A program made the translations under genes and the position numbers. A stretch of DNA of 6,998 bases from an uncultured Chthoniobacterales bacterium (GTDB lineage Bacteria; Verrucomicrobiota; Verrucomicrobiia; Chthoniobacterales; UBA10450), in assembly GCA_955652255.1 (NCBI GenBank), contig CATPAW010000174.1, positions 1-6,998 on the forward strand. Reading direction: 5' to 3'. Below the pieces are notes generated by a model. That model searched no databases and was not told the origin of the DNA. It saw only the letters and a list, made by a program, of their open reading frames with translations. Below are positions 1 to 5,947 of the stretch, piece by piece (position 1 is the first letter of the stretch; each line of letters opens with the position of its first letter).

Positions 1-1
1 C

Positions 2-55
2 AAAGCGTTGTTTGAAGCTTTGGAAAGGGAACAGGACGCGCGAGGCAATTTATAA
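2..55 (+). CDS. hpd: 4-hydroxyphenylpyruvate dioxygenase, C-terminal end (partial)
   Basis: Only the last 17 codons and the TAA stop (53-55) are in the window; the gene runs off the left edge. Reading frame 2 gives KALFEALEREQDARGNL and then stop. This closely matches the conserved C-terminal helix of bacterial 4-hydroxyphenylpyruvate dioxygenases, which typically end in KALFEAIEREQ..RGNL. The enzyme is an Fe(II) dioxygenase that converts 4-hydroxyphenylpyruvate to homogentisate, the substrate of the gene that starts 17 bases downstream. That adjacency strongly supports the call. The metal-binding residues lie outside the window and cannot be checked. Confidence 0.82.
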   Translation, partial: KALFEALEREQDARGNL

Positions 56-66
56 AGAGAGGAAAG
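55..66 (+). promoter_or_regulatory. Ribosome binding site of hmgA
   Basis: The purine run AAAGAGAGGAAA lies about 6-10 bases upstream of the ATG at 73. It is the clearest Shine-Dalgarno-like sequence in the window and supports that start. It overlaps the last base of the upstream hpd stop codon, which fits co-transcription. Confidence 0.6.
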
Positions 67-72
67 ATCGAC

Positions 73-1257
73 ATGCCATATTATCAAAAACTCGGACAGA
101 TCCCGCGGAAACATCACATCTGGTTTCATCGCAACGGCGCGGCGCCGACCTACAAAAACGAAGGCATCGCCTACGAACACGTCATCACGACGGAAGGTTT
201 CAACGAAGCTTACTCGATCATGTATCACCTGCGCCCGCCCACGCGCGTACGGAGCGTGAAGCTGTTAAAGTGTGAAGAGCTGAAAAAGGTGACCGACAGT
301 CCATTGCGTCATCATCATTTAAAGACGGCGCAAATTCCGCGCCGTGGCGATGTTTACACCGGTCGCATCCCGATCTTGTTTAACCAGGACATGACCGCGT
401 ATCGCGCGCGGCCGGAAAAAGCGTACAGCGATTTCGAATATTACCGGAACGGCGGCGCGGACGAAATCATCTTTATTTTTCACGGTGGCGGTACCCTTGA
501 ATCGGTTTTCGGAAAGCAACGTTATCGCGCTGAAGATTACATCGTCATTCCGCGCGGTATCACTTACCGGCTCGTTCCCGACAAGGTTGAAGAAGAAGAT
601 TATCTCGTGCTCGAATCAACCGGCCCGGTGCGAATACCGAAACGTTACTTGAACAGCGAGGGCCAAATAAAGATGGGCTCGCCATATTCGGAGCGGGATT
701 TTCACGGACCGGCGGAGCTGAATCCTACGGACAAAGAACAAGACGTTGAGATTTTGGTGAAGGACGGGCCGCGCTGGACGTGCGTGACGATGGCACATCA
801 TCCCTTCGATGTTGTTGGCTGGGATGGCTACGTTTATCCATTCACCTTCAACGCGCAGGACTTCGAGCCGATCACCGGCACGGTCCATCAACCGCCGCCC
901 ATTCATCAGACGTTCGAGATTCGCGGTTACGTCGTTTGCACTTTCGCGCCCCGCTTTCTCGATACGCATCCGGAAGCGGTCAAGATTCCGTGGGTGCACG
1001 ACAACGTCGAGGCCGACGAAGTTTTGTTTTATGTGCGCGGGAATTTTGGATCGCGTCGCGGCATCGAGCCGGCGTCGATTACATTGCATCCACGCGGGAT
1101 TCCGCACGGACCGCACCCGGGCACGATCATGGCGAGCAAAAACGCGACACGCACGGAGGAACTCGCGGTCATGTTCGATACGCAGCACACACTCGAGTTG
1201 ACGGAACAGGCGCTCAAACTTGACGACGAGAAATATCCGCAGAGTTGGCTCGATTAG
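73..1257 (+). CDS. hmgA: Homogentisate 1,2-dioxygenase
   Basis: This gene encodes a 394-residue Fe(II)-dependent ring-cleavage dioxygenase that opens homogentisate to maleylacetoacetate in the cytoplasm. The protein starts MPYYQKLGQIPRKHH and carries the family signatures HPFDVVGWDGYVYPF (about 243-257) and HQPPPIHQTFE (about 272-282). The metal site lies in HDNVEADEVLFY (309-320) and HPRGIPHGPHPG (339-350). By cupin spacing the likely iron ligands are H309, E316 (E-x6-G follows) and H345. It ends in QSWLD, like the shorter bacterial form of the family found in Bacteroidetes and relatives (about 385-395 residues), and is shorter than the human enzyme. A good ribosome binding site sits before the ATG. 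It follows hpd by 17 bases and precedes folE by 3 bases, so the two consecutive steps of tyrosine catabolism are adjacent. No damage is visible. Confidence 0.95.
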   Translation: MPYYQKLGQIPRKHHIWFHRNGAAPTYKNEGIAYEHVITTEGFNEAYSIMYHLRPPTRVRSVKLLKCEELKKVTDSPLRHHHLKTAQIPRRGDVYTGRIPILFNQDMTAYRARPEKAYSDFEYYRNGGADEIIFIFHGGGTLESVFGKQRYRAEDYIVIPRGITYRLVPDKVEEEDYLVLESTGPVRIPKRYLNSEGQIKMGSPYSERDFHGPAELNPTDKEQDVEILVKDGPRWTCVTMAHHPFDVVGWDGYVYPFTFNAQDFEPITGTVHQPPPIHQTFEIRGYVVCTFAPRFLDTHPEAVKIPWVHDNVEADEVLFYVRGNFGSRRGIEPASITLHPRGIPHGPHPGTIMASKNATRTEELAVMFDTQHTLELTEQALKLDDEKYPQSWLD

Positions 1258-1260
1258 GAA

Positions 1261-1896
1261 TTGTCGATCTTGCGCACATCGAATTCTGAAATTGAAACTG
1301 AGGATCGGCTAGCGCGCTACGCCGAGCCATTGCCGCCGGGTCAGATCGGCAGGCTAACGAAAATCTATCGCGATTTGCTCGATGCGATCGGGGAAGATTC
1401 CTCGCGCCAAGGATTGTTAAAGACACCGGCCCGTGCCGCGCGCGCATTGGAATTTCTCACGCAAGGTTACCGCCAAAGCGTGGAGGAGATCGTGAACGAC
1501 GCGATCTTCGATTCCGACGCGAGCGAAATCATTCTCGTCAAAGACATCGAGCTTTACTCGTTGTGCGAACATCATCTGCTTCCGTTCATCGGCCGCGCCC
1601 ACGTCGCTTATATTCCAAACGGAAAAGTCGTCGGGCTCTCGAAAGTAGCGCGCATTGTCGATATCTTCGCGCGCCGTTTGCAGATTCAGGAAAATCTTAC
1701 CACGCAGATCGCCGAGTCGCTCATGACTTGTCTCGAACCGAACGGCGTCGCCGTTGTGGTGGAAGCAAAACATCTCTGCATGATGATGCGCGGGGTCGAG
1801 AAACAGAACTCGATCATGAAAACGTCCTGCCTCCTCGGCTCGTTCAAAGATGATGCGCGCACCCGTTCGGAATTTCTCTCGCTCCTTAAGGAATAG
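1261..1896 (+). CDS. folE: GTP cyclohydrolase I
   Basis: This enzyme converts GTP to 7,8-dihydroneopterin triphosphate, the first step of folate and tetrahydrobiopterin synthesis. The homododecameric-family core is complete: CEHHLLPFIGRAHVAYIP (about 102-119), GLSKVARIVD (125-134), HLCMMMRGV (171-179), and a C-terminal TRSEFLSLL. Zinc ligands are C102, H105 and C173; H104 and H171 match the catalytic histidines H112 and H179 of E. coli FolE with a constant offset of 8. There is no ATG near the 5' end. The start is a TTG at 1261 (211 residues) or 1270 (208 residues). The AGGAA at 1256-1260 is too close to 1261 but well spaced for 1270, so 1270 is a realistic alternative. The gene starts just after the hmgA stop, which suggests translational coupling. 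Its position beside PTPS and hydroxylase genes suggests a cofactor (BH4) role rather than only folate. Confidence 0.96.
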   Translation: MSILRTSNSEIETEDRLARYAEPLPPGQIGRLTKIYRDLLDAIGEDSSRQGLLKTPARAARALEFLTQGYRQSVEEIVNDAIFDSDASEIILVKDIELYSLCEHHLLPFIGRAHVAYIPNGKVVGLSKVARIVDIFARRLQIQENLTTQIAESLMTCLEPNGVAVVVEAKHLCMMMRGVEKQNSIMKTSCLLGSFKDDARTRSEFLSLLKE

Positions 1897-1908
1897 CGCG
1901 GCGTCGTC

Positions 1909-3120
1909 ATGTTCCTGACGGTCAGCAAACGCCTCGAATTTTCCGCTTCGCGCCGCTTGTTTGTTCCGCGCTGGACCGACAGCGAAAATGCGGTCGCTTT
2001 TGGTCCCGAGACCGAGGCGCTTCACGGCACCGGCCGCAACTACACCGCGTATTTTGTCTTTACCGGCCCGGTGAATCCAGGCAACGGAATGCTTATTAAT
2101 ATCAGCGAGATTAAGGAGAGCGCCGGCAAAATTGTCCACGACCATTTCGATCATAAGTTTTTGAATGAGGACAATCCCGCGTTCCGCGAGCAGCCGCCGA
2201 CGCCGGAAAATATTTCACAGCAACTCTATCTCGATGTTGCACCATTGTTTTCCGAGGTCGAGGCAAAGCTCGCCGCTTGTCATCTCACTGAATCGCCTCA
2301 GCGGAGCGCCACATTTTATTCCGATGGCGCGTGTGAAGGAAATTATTGGTTCGAATTTTCCGCGGCGCGTCAAACCATGTCGCCGCATCTTGGCGAGGAG
2401 GAAAATCGGCGGCTCTTCGGTGAGGCGGCATCAATTCATGGGCACAATTATCGTGTCCGCCTCACTTTCCGCGCGGAAACAGGACCTGGCGACAGCCCGC
2501 TTGTTCGTTTCGACAAGATCGATAATTGCATTCAATCGCTGCGGTCGGAGCTCGATCACCAGTATCTGAACAAGGAGGTTGCCGGTTTGAAAGACCGTCC
2601 CATCACGACCGAAAGTCTCGCCGGTTACATTTACGAGCGCGTCAACGCGCTCGTGCCGTTGCCTCGCGTGCGCTTGCACGAGCGCGACGATTTCTTCGCC
2701 GAAGTATGGGGCGACGAAAGCATTTTTCTTGGAATGCAGATGCCGTTCAGCGCCGCCCATCGCCTCCAGACTGCTTCGCTTTCTGATTCGGAAAACGCAG
2801 AGTTGTATGGCCGGTGCAATAACCCGCTTGGTCATGGTCACGGCTATCTCACCGAGACAACGATTGGCGGAGAATACGATATGCGAAGCGGCACGCTCTA
2901 CGATTTCTCGGCGCTCAAACGCGCAATCGAAGAATCGCTGCGGCCCTGGCAAGATCGACATCTCGACCTCGACGTCGACGATTTTCGGGAAAGGCCTTCG
3001 ACCGGTGAAAATATTGTGCGCGCGCTCTGGCCGAAGATCGACAATCGCCTCAATCATCAATTGGTGCGGCTGCGCTTGTGGGAAACAGCGAACAATCGGT
3101 TTACGTTGCGAAGACTGTAG
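1909..3120 (+). CDS. Triple-domain 6-pyruvoyl-tetrahydropterin synthase-like protein (three fused PTPS/QueD domains)
   Basis: The 403-residue protein is about three times the length of a normal PTPS (120-150 residues) and contains three consecutive PTPS-like units. Domain 1 (about 1-137) has FSASRR (11-16), HGTGRNY (39-45), FDHKFLN (80-86), TPEN (98-101) and E128. Domain 2 (about 146-266) has FSAAR (150-154), HGHNY (177-181), LDHQYLN (215-221), TTES (233-236) and E258. Domain 3 (about 276-403) has FSAAHRL (280-286), GRCNNPLGHGHGY (301-313), TGEN (365-368) and WET (391-393). Domain 3 has the full zinc triad (H284, H309, H311) and catalytic Cys303, but Q348-D349 occupy the usual Asp-His positions. 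Domains 1 and 2 keep Asp-His (81-82; 216-217) but lack Cys and the first zinc His. The known reaction converts dihydroneopterin triphosphate, the FolE product, to 6-pyruvoyl-tetrahydropterin. The Cys-x5-His-x-His spacing resembles biopterin-type PTPS more than E. coli QueD (Cys-x3-His). The start has only a distant AAGGA (1888-1892). The stop codon lies inside the repeat at 3115-3177. Confidence 0.9.
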   Translation: MFLTVSKRLEFSASRRLFVPRWTDSENAVAFGPETEALHGTGRNYTAYFVFTGPVNPGNGMLINISEIKESAGKIVHDHFDHKFLNEDNPAFREQPPTPENISQQLYLDVAPLFSEVEAKLAACHLTESPQRSATFYSDGACEGNYWFEFSAARQTMSPHLGEEENRRLFGEAASIHGHNYRVRLTFRAETGPGDSPLVRFDKIDNCIQSLRSELDHQYLNKEVAGLKDRPITTESLAGYIYERVNALVPLPRVRLHERDDFFAEVWGDESIFLGMQMPFSAAHRLQTASLSDSENAELYGRCNNPLGHGHGYLTETTIGGEYDMRSGTLYDFSALKRAIEESLRPWQDRHLDLDVDDFRERPSTGENIVRALWPKIDNRLNHQLVRLRLWETANNRFTLRRL

Positions 3121-3177
3121 CGGCGCTCTATGAGCGCCGAAATTAGCAAGGTAGGCGGTCGCAGACCGCCGCTACAG
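3115..3177. repeat. 63-bp palindromic repeat element (REP/MITE-like) with 11-bp inverted ends and two hairpins
   Basis: The element begins CTGTAGCGGCG (3115-3125) and ends with its exact reverse complement CGCCGCTACAG (3167-3177). Each half also contains its own perfect hairpin. CGGCGCTC/GAGCGCCG (3121-3128, 3132-3139) has a TAT loop. GGCGGTC/GACCGCC (3154-3160, 3164-3170) has a GCA loop. The TAG at 3118-3120 inside the left end is the stop codon of the triple-PTPS gene. The right end stops 8 bases before the ATG of the SDR gene, so the element fills almost the whole intergenic space. No T-tract follows the hairpins, so it is not a standard intrinsic terminator. I see one copy in this window. 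Dispersed copies elsewhere in the genome are an inference from its architecture. Confidence 0.75.
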
Positions 3178-3185
3178 CATAAACC

Positions 3186-3878
3186 ATGAAACGCTACTTG
3201 ATCACCGGCGCGAGTCGCGGGATCGGTCGCGCCATTGCGGAACAGCTGGCCGCGCCAGACGTCACACTGCTCTTGCATGGACGCGATACAGTTGCGCTGG
3301 CTGAGACTTGTAAATCGGTGAAGTCGGGTTGTGCGCGCGTCATTCCACTCATTCATGATCTCGCTCTTTCAACGGGAGTTTCAGACTTGATCGCTGAAGT
3401 TGGCGACGAACCTCTCGATCTTCTGGTCAATAACGCGGGCATCGCGGTCGTGAAACCATTCGGCGAGATCACACGGATCGAATGGGAACAAACGCTCGGC
3501 GTGAACGTGACGGCGCCGTTTCTTTTGATGCAGCGCTTCGCGCCGGACATGCCACCGGGTTCGAGCATCGTCAACGTTCTCTCGATCGCGGCGAAAACCG
3601 GTTTCGCCGGCTGGAGCGCGTATTGCATGGGCAAATTTGCGCTCGAAGGATTTTCGCAATCGGTGCGCGCCGAGCTGCGTGATCGCAAAATTCGCATGAT
3701 CAACATTTACCCCGCCGCGACCGACACAGATATTTGGAACGCAGTGGAAGGCGATTGGCCACGCGATCGAATGATCTCGGCGAACGATGTGGCCGCCGCG
3801 GTCGCTTTTGCTCTTGCCCAGCCGCCCGAGGTTCTCGTCGAAAATATCACGCTCGGCAATCTAGGCGGCGATTTGTAA
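3186..3878 (+). CDS. Short-chain dehydrogenase/reductase, possible sepiapterin reductase
   Basis: This 230-residue classical SDR with a Rossmann fold shows all the family marks. The cofactor-binding TGASRGIG is at 7-14, VNNAG at 81-85, and the structural Asn at 107. The catalytic Ser133, Tyr146 and Lys150 are in SAYCMGK with the expected Tyr-x3-Lys spacing. IYPAATDTDIW (174-184) replaces the usual PG-x-V-x-T turn. Arg11 in the glycine motif and His31-Arg33 after strand 2 favour NADP(H). Substrate cannot be read from the motifs. Context is the reason for proposing sepiapterin reductase: that enzyme is an SDR that reduces 6-pyruvoyl-tetrahydropterin to BH4, and this gene directly follows folE and a PTPS gene. 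Alternatives are a dihydropteridine-reductase-like SDR or an unrelated carbonyl reductase. No Shine-Dalgarno precedes the ATG; the leader consists almost wholly of the palindromic repeat. Confidence 0.85.
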   Translation: MKRYLITGASRGIGRAIAEQLAAPDVTLLLHGRDTVALAETCKSVKSGCARVIPLIHDLALSTGVSDLIAEVGDEPLDLLVNNAGIAVVKPFGEITRIEWEQTLGVNVTAPFLLMQRFAPDMPPGSSIVNVLSIAAKTGFAGWSAYCMGKFALEGFSQSVRAELRDRKIRMINIYPAATDTDIWNAVEGDWPRDRMISANDVAAAVAFALAQPPEVLVENITLGNLGGDL

Positions 3879-3899
3879 AGTTCGCGTCAACCAGCACAC

Positions 3900-4739
3900 A
3901 TGATCAAAGGCAGCGACATTACCATCAATGTGATCGCGTCGATCATTGCGTCGCTCATTCTGCTCGCGATCGGTTTTCTTTGGGGAAAATACAAGGAGCG
4001 GCGCAAGTTTGGCCGCAATCTGGAGGAGTACGATTTTTATCCGTACACGATTAATCGCGACAATGTGCCGGAGTTTAATCTGAAAGATTTCCGGCTTGGC
4101 ATGCATTATTTTTTGAAGAACAACGATTACACCGCCGCGCGACAATTGATTTTCATCGGCGAACAAAACAACGTGCGCGCGCAGCTTGAGCCGGCGGAGC
4201 AAAAAGTTTACGCAAAACTATTCGACAAATACGAAGGCCGGAAGATCGCTGACGATACGACAGAGTATTTGGAGAATTATGTGCGCATCGTTCGGCTCAT
4301 CGGCAAATCATTCCCGAATACCGGAATCGAGATTTTACTGCACAACTTGGCCGATCCGTCCCATTCGCTTATCGCACTCGAGAACGACGTGACCGGCCGG
4401 CATCTGCGCGACGGTACGACTAGCCTGCTCATCGATTTGAAAAAGCGGCAGATGCAACATGAGGATAAACTGAATTACGAGCTCAATATCGGCGCCCGGA
4501 AATTCAAATGCACGACGATCCCGATCCTGCGAAAGGAATTCGGCGTCGTCGGCGCGATCTGCATCAATGTCGATACGAATTATCTCATCGGTGACGTGAT
4601 GCAGAACAAAGAGCGGATCGAGGCGTTTTTTAAGAACCTCTGCCGCACGGACATGCAGCTCGATGAAAATATCCTAAGCAAAGACGAGTTCGCCAAAGCG
4701 CAGAAGGGCAAACGCCATTTCAAAGACGAAGCGTTTTAA
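3900..4739 (+). CDS. Membrane-anchored protein with YheO-like PAS domain, function unknown
   Basis: The 279-residue protein has one hydrophobic segment near the N-terminus (about 10-28, VIASIIASLILLAIGFLWG) followed by basic KYKERRK, which predicts an N-out/C-in anchor with a cytoplasmic body. Residues 60-115 look helical (FRLGMHYFLKNNDYTAARQ) and could form a short helical repeat. Residues 122-226 resemble the YheO-like PAS domain (PAS_6): the pattern EILLHNLADPSHSLIAL, then NDVTGRHLRDGTT, then a segment ending in GVVGAICINVD (215-225). YheO-family proteins normally pair this domain with a C-terminal helix-turn-helix. Here the last 50 residues are charged and show no clear helix-turn-helix, so it is unlikely to be a simple DNA-binding regulator. 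It starts 21 bases after the SDR stop without a clear ribosome binding site. Ligand and role are unknown; sensing of a small metabolite is only a guess. Confidence 0.7.
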   Translation: MIKGSDITINVIASIIASLILLAIGFLWGKYKERRKFGRNLEEYDFYPYTINRDNVPEFNLKDFRLGMHYFLKNNDYTAARQLIFIGEQNNVRAQLEPAEQKVYAKLFDKYEGRKIADDTTEYLENYVRIVRLIGKSFPNTGIEILLHNLADPSHSLIALENDVTGRHLRDGTTSLLIDLKKRQMQHEDKLNYELNIGARKFKCTTIPILRKEFGVVGAICINVDTNYLIGDVMQNKERIEAFFKNLCRTDMQLDENILSKDEFAKAQKGKRHFKDEAF

Positions 4740-4776
4740 TCACGGCACAGGCCTCTTGGCTAGCCTCTTTGTAACT

Positions 4777-5901
4777 ATGCAACGTTTTGTTCACGTCCTC
4801 ACCGGCGCATTGGCACTAGTCGCGATGATCACACCCCTTGCACACGCAGAGCCGCCGCCGAACCCCCACACCATCCTCGCGGAAGTGGGCAAGGTCGCTT
4901 CCGCCAACGGAATCGACCAGGCGAAGGCAGTGGAGATCGGCGGCATTCGCCAGTGGATCACCGTGCGCGGACGCGATCGACACAATCCAATCCTGTTGGT
5001 GCTCCACGGTGGCCCCGCCGCGCCGGATCTGCCTAACCGTTATCTATTCGAGGGACCTTGGACCGACTATTTCAACGTTGTCCAGTGGGATCAGCGGGGG
5101 GCTGGCAAAACTTACGAACTGAATGCTCCAGAAACGGTCGCACCTACCATGCATGCCGATCGGATGGTGCAGGATGCAGAGGAGCTAGTCGGCTATCTAC
5201 GCAAGACGTACGGCAGCAAGAAGATTTTTGCGCTAGGCCATTCATGGGGCACGATACTCGGTCTCAAGCTGGCGGAGCGTCGGCCCGACTGGCTTTACGC
5301 CTACATCGGCGTCGGCCAGATCATCAACATGCGTGAGGGCGAGCGGATCGACTACGATTGGGTGCTGAACACGGCGCGCAAAGCGGGCGATGGCCTGGCG
5401 GTGAAAGAGCTCGAGGGCATCGCACCATATCCCGAACCGAATGGTACGTTGCCGTTTGAAAAGGTAAACGTAGAGCGGAAGTGGTCTGTGCATTACGGCG
5501 GGCTGACACACGGGCGCCACAGCTATGACTACTGGGAAAACGCGGAGAAGCTCTCCCCGGATTATTCCGACACGGACTTCAAGGCAATCGATGCAGGGAG
5601 TGCCTTCTCGCTGCCCAAGCTTCTGCCCGAAATGGCGGTGACCGATTTCAGCAGCCTCACACGGCTAGGCTGCCCAGTTTTGATCTTCGCCGGCCGCTAC
5701 GACTACACCACGCCATCGGAGCCGGTGCGGCGCTGGTTCGAGCGGATCGAGGCACCAAGCAAGCGCTGGGTCTGGTTCGAGAACTCAGCGCACATGATGT
5801 ACGCCGAGGAGCCCGGTCGCGTGCTGATGCACCTGGTGCAGGACGCGCTGCCGTTCGCCACCGCGGCACGTGATCTACCTCCGTCCACTGCTCAGCCGTG
5901 A
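4777..5901 (+). CDS. Exported alpha/beta hydrolase, proline iminopeptidase-like (S33 family)
   Basis: The ATG at 4777 gives 374 residues and a convincing signal peptide: MQR, a hydrophobic core ALALVAMI, and cleavage after AHA at about residue 24. A TTG 21 bases upstream is in frame but would only add residues ahead of the signal peptide, so the ATG is preferred. Numbering from that ATG, the oxyanion motif HGGP is at 77-80, WDQRGAGKTY (104-113) is the S33 family signature, the nucleophile motif GHSWG puts Ser at 156, Asp309 is in FAGRYDYTTP, and His339 is in ENSAHMMY. The catalytic triad is therefore complete. The family includes prolyl aminopeptidases and related esterases; substrate cannot be assigned. 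Codon choice differs from its neighbours by eye (more GAG, AAG and CTA). It has no evident link to pterin or tyrosine metabolism, and may be a transferred gene. Confidence 0.88.
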   Translation: MQRFVHVLTGALALVAMITPLAHAEPPPNPHTILAEVGKVASANGIDQAKAVEIGGIRQWITVRGRDRHNPILLVLHGGPAAPDLPNRYLFEGPWTDYFNVVQWDQRGAGKTYELNAPETVAPTMHADRMVQDAEELVGYLRKTYGSKKIFALGHSWGTILGLKLAERRPDWLYAYIGVGQIINMREGERIDYDWVLNTARKAGDGLAVKELEGIAPYPEPNGTLPFEKVNVERKWSVHYGGLTHGRHSYDYWENAEKLSPDYSDTDFKAIDAGSAFSLPKLLPEMAVTDFSSLTRLGCPVLIFAGRYDYTTPSEPVRRWFERIEAPSKRWVWFENSAHMMYAEEPGRVLMHLVQDALPFATAARDLPPSTAQP

Positions 5902-5910
5902 AATCGTAGG

Positions 5911-5934
5911 GCGCACGCAGCTAATGCGCTGCGC
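5911..5934. terminator. Imperfect hairpin between convergent genes, possible terminator
   Basis: GCGCA (5911-5915) pairs with TGCGC (5930-5934), and CGC (5916-5918) pairs with GCG (5926-5928), with one bulged C at 5929 and a seven-base loop. It lies 9 bases after the hydrolase stop and 13 bases beyond the end of the convergent hydroxylase gene, where a bidirectional terminator is expected. Neither strand has a T-tract after the stem, so the call is weak. Confidence 0.3.
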
Positions 5935-5947
5935 CACAGTATAACAA

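Noticed and set aside
12..275. 87-codon plus-strand frame across the hpd end and hmgA start
   Set aside because: It overlaps both real genes out of frame; the sequence is Arg/His-rich with no motif.
616..1188. 190-codon open frame on the minus strand inside hmgA
   Set aside because: It is fully antisense to a well-supported dioxygenase, its translation is Arg-rich and low in motifs, and it is typical of shadow frames in GC-rich DNA.
1417..2154. 245-codon open frame on the minus strand across folE and the PTPS gene
   Set aside because: It overlaps two clear genes on the opposite strand, no family motif is visible, and its codons mirror the plus-strand third-position bias.
2431..3060. 209-codon open frame on the minus strand inside PTPS domains 2 and 3
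   Set aside because: It is antisense to conserved PTPS motifs, with no recognisable protein pattern.
1909..3120. The PTPS gene as a queuosine-pathway queD
   Set aside because: The only cysteine-bearing site has the Cys-x5-His-x-His spacing of biopterin-type PTPS, no queC or queE lies nearby, and the neighbours are phenylalanine/tyrosine catabolism genes. It is not fully excluded without a phylogeny.
3121..3170. The two hairpins after the PTPS gene as an intrinsic terminator
   Set aside because: No T-tract follows either stem, and both are parts of a larger element with inverted ends. A terminator here would also separate PTPS from the SDR gene.
4756..4776. TTG at 4756 as the hydrolase start
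   Set aside because: It would place seven extra residues ahead of a standard signal peptide that begins exactly at the ATG at 4777, and no ribosome binding site favours it.
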